The translations under genes were made by a program, and so were the position numbers. Below the pieces are notes generated by a model, which was not told the origin of the DNA, did no database searches, and saw only the letters and a list, made by a program, of their open reading frames with translations. This document shows positions 62,933 through 64,000 of a stretch of 64,000 bases of DNA, in pieces (the stretch's first letter is position 1; each line of letters starts with the position of its first letter). The stretch lies in NCBI RefSeq assembly GCF_000966195.1, contig NZ_LAHL01000009.1, positions 1 to 64,000 on the forward strand, in the 5' to 3' direction. The stretch is from Domibacillus robiginosus. GTDB lineage: Bacteria; Bacillota; Bacilli; Bacillales; Domibacillaceae.

Positions 62933-64000
62933 GAAGAACCTGCTCCCACTCGTCGATATTGCCGGTTTGTTCGAATACAAGCAGCCACGCTTCAAACTGC
63001 TCTTCTACATCAAGGCGCATCGCTCGTTTCAGCTCGGCCGTTTCATGGTCAATAAAAGCGAAGGCACTGGCCAAAAGCCGTCCTTTTTGCTCCAACAAAT
63101 AGCCGTCAGCAAGCCCTTCGATCTGCTCCTGCAGCTTTTGCATCATCGCCTGCTTTTCATTTCTTTCAAAAAACGCTTTGGCATTTTTAAACAGGGACAG
63201 TGTACCTGAAAACGGCTCAATCGGCTGATCTGAAAAAGCCGTTTCAAACTCTGGAACCAAAAGCTTCCCGGTTTGAACCTCAGAAAGCAGCAGCTCCGGC
63301 TCGATCATGCTGGCTTTGTTGACCAGACGCGATTGTTTATCCTGCATTAATTTTGCACCGTGATTTTCCACACGGATAGAAGTGGCCCGCATTTCCTGTG
63401 CCAGGTCATAGCCGACTGACTGAAGCAGCTCTGAAAGCGCCCGCTGAAGAGCCGTTTTCGTATCCTGCTGGCCGCTTAAGGTCGCCGGATTAAATGATTC
63501 CTTGAAAAAGTCGGAAAAGCGGTAAAATACACGCTGTTTGACGTAGTGGACAAGCTCATCTAGCTCCTGCGTCATTCGCTTTTGTTCGACTTCTGTTGTT
63601 TCCGCTTCGATCGCTGCGGTCATTTTGCCCTGCTTCGCCCGCAGCTCCTCCCGTTTTTGTTCACCCTGATTGACACTTTCTTTGGCAGCCGCGATCAGCT
63701 TTTCGAGCTGGCTCACACCCCGCTCGGCTTCCGCTTCGGCCGACTGCACCGCCATCTGGGCAAGATCGCCGGTTAAAAAGGAACGGAACGAATCTTTAAA
63801 TGGCTTCATGCCGGACTGCGGATGATCCCACTCGCCCCGCATTGCTTCCTCCACTGCCTGCATGCTGGAGACGCCATGCAGCCTTGGGAACCGGATGCCG
63901 TATTGCAGCAGCTGGTCTCGGACATAGTCTTTTACATCGTTTAATTCTTCTTCGTTTGCGGCCAAATCGATCGCGTTAATCACAAAAAACATTTTATCAA
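62919..64000 (-). CDS. dynA: Dynamin-like GTPase DynA, C-terminal part (5' end outside the window)
   Basis: About 360 residues are visible; the open frame continues past the right edge. It starts within a GTPase G4 region (FFVINAIDLAA) and goes through a long helical domain with predicted coiled coil (EKLIAAAKESVNQGEQKREE, EVEQKRMTQELDELVHYVKQ) and membrane-contact segments (AFFERNEKQAMMQKL) to EWEQVLRDIS. It matches one of the two fused dynamins in B. subtilis YpbR (DynA), which protects membranes against pores and phage. The N-terminal dynamin lies outside this window. Confidence 0.88.
   Translation of the reverse strand, partial: DKMFFVINAIDLAANEEELNDVKDYVRDQLLQYGIRFPRLHGVSSMQAVEEAMRGEWDHPQSGMKPFKDSFRSFLTGDLAQMAVQSAEAEAERGVSQLEKLIAAAKESVNQGEQKREELRAKQGKMTAAIEAETTEVEQKRMTQELDELVHYVKQRVFYRFSDFFKESFNPATLSGQQDTKTALQRALSELLQSVGYDLAQEMRATSIRVENHGAKLMQDKQSRLVNKASMIEPELLLSEVQTGKLLVPEFETAFSDQPIEPFSGTLSLFKNAKAFFERNEKQAMMQKLQEQIEGLADGYLLEQKGRLLASAFAFIDHETAELKRAMRLDVEEQFEAWLLVFEQTGNIDEWEQVLRDIS

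Overview
The window reads as a chromosome segment from a pigmented, endospore-forming Bacillaceae bacterium. The evidence is strong AGGAGG-type ribosome sites, many TTG and GTG starts, a Spo0M homologue, and from about 44 kb to the right edge a gene order like the Bacillus subtilis yp region (yozE, msrBA, ypmSR, degV family, dfrA, thyA, ypiP, brxA, ypgR, mntR, ypeQ, ypeP, rnhA, ypcP, dynA). The carotenoid cluster would fit a yellow to orange genus such as Domibacillus, but the species cannot be fixed from sequence alone. No rRNA, tRNA or CRISPR array was seen.

Layout. 1-6.5 kb: two large GGDEF-EAL c-di-GMP proteins around a small membrane protein, with two intergenic repeat elements. 6.6-9.3 kb: a phage- or plasmid-type replication module on the minus strand (excisionase-like HTH, DnaD-like replisome organiser split by an in-frame TGA, DnaB-type helicase, unknown protein), with no integrase or structural genes. 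9.8-17.7 kb: a C30 apocarotenoid operon (crtM, crtP, aldehyde dehydrogenase, crtN, crtQ-like glycosyltransferase) plus an alpha/beta hydrolase. 18-24.7 kb: an AT-rich 636-residue protein, an AraC regulator, and a two-gene MazG-like plus PLD-helicase unit that is a candidate genome-defence pair. 25-33 kb: a cell-surface block (excalibur protein, two SLH proteins, a secreted amidase-signature enzyme, a DUF3006 protein). 33-40 kb: mixed small genes, gene relics, paiA and a MATE transporter. 40-44 kb: ctpA, an LD-carboxypeptidase-like lipoprotein and deoD. 44-64 kb: conserved backbone.

Three things stand out. First, thyA is interrupted by an ORF-less group I intron of about 281 nt; precise removal restores a 317-residue thymidylate synthase. 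Second, a family of GC-rich intergenic repeats sits in gene terminators, and several copies are bracketed by two near-identical copies of that gene's own terminator hairpin (34 bp with one mismatch in the best case), as if insertion duplicated the terminator. A related pattern of three near-identical hairpins brackets the secreted amidase and a small membrane-protein gene. Third, the MazG-like/PLD-helicase pair is a translationally coupled unit of unknown function.

Most coordinates follow the best ribosome-binding-site-supported start rather than the longest open frame. All functional calls are by eye and from memory of families; no search was run.
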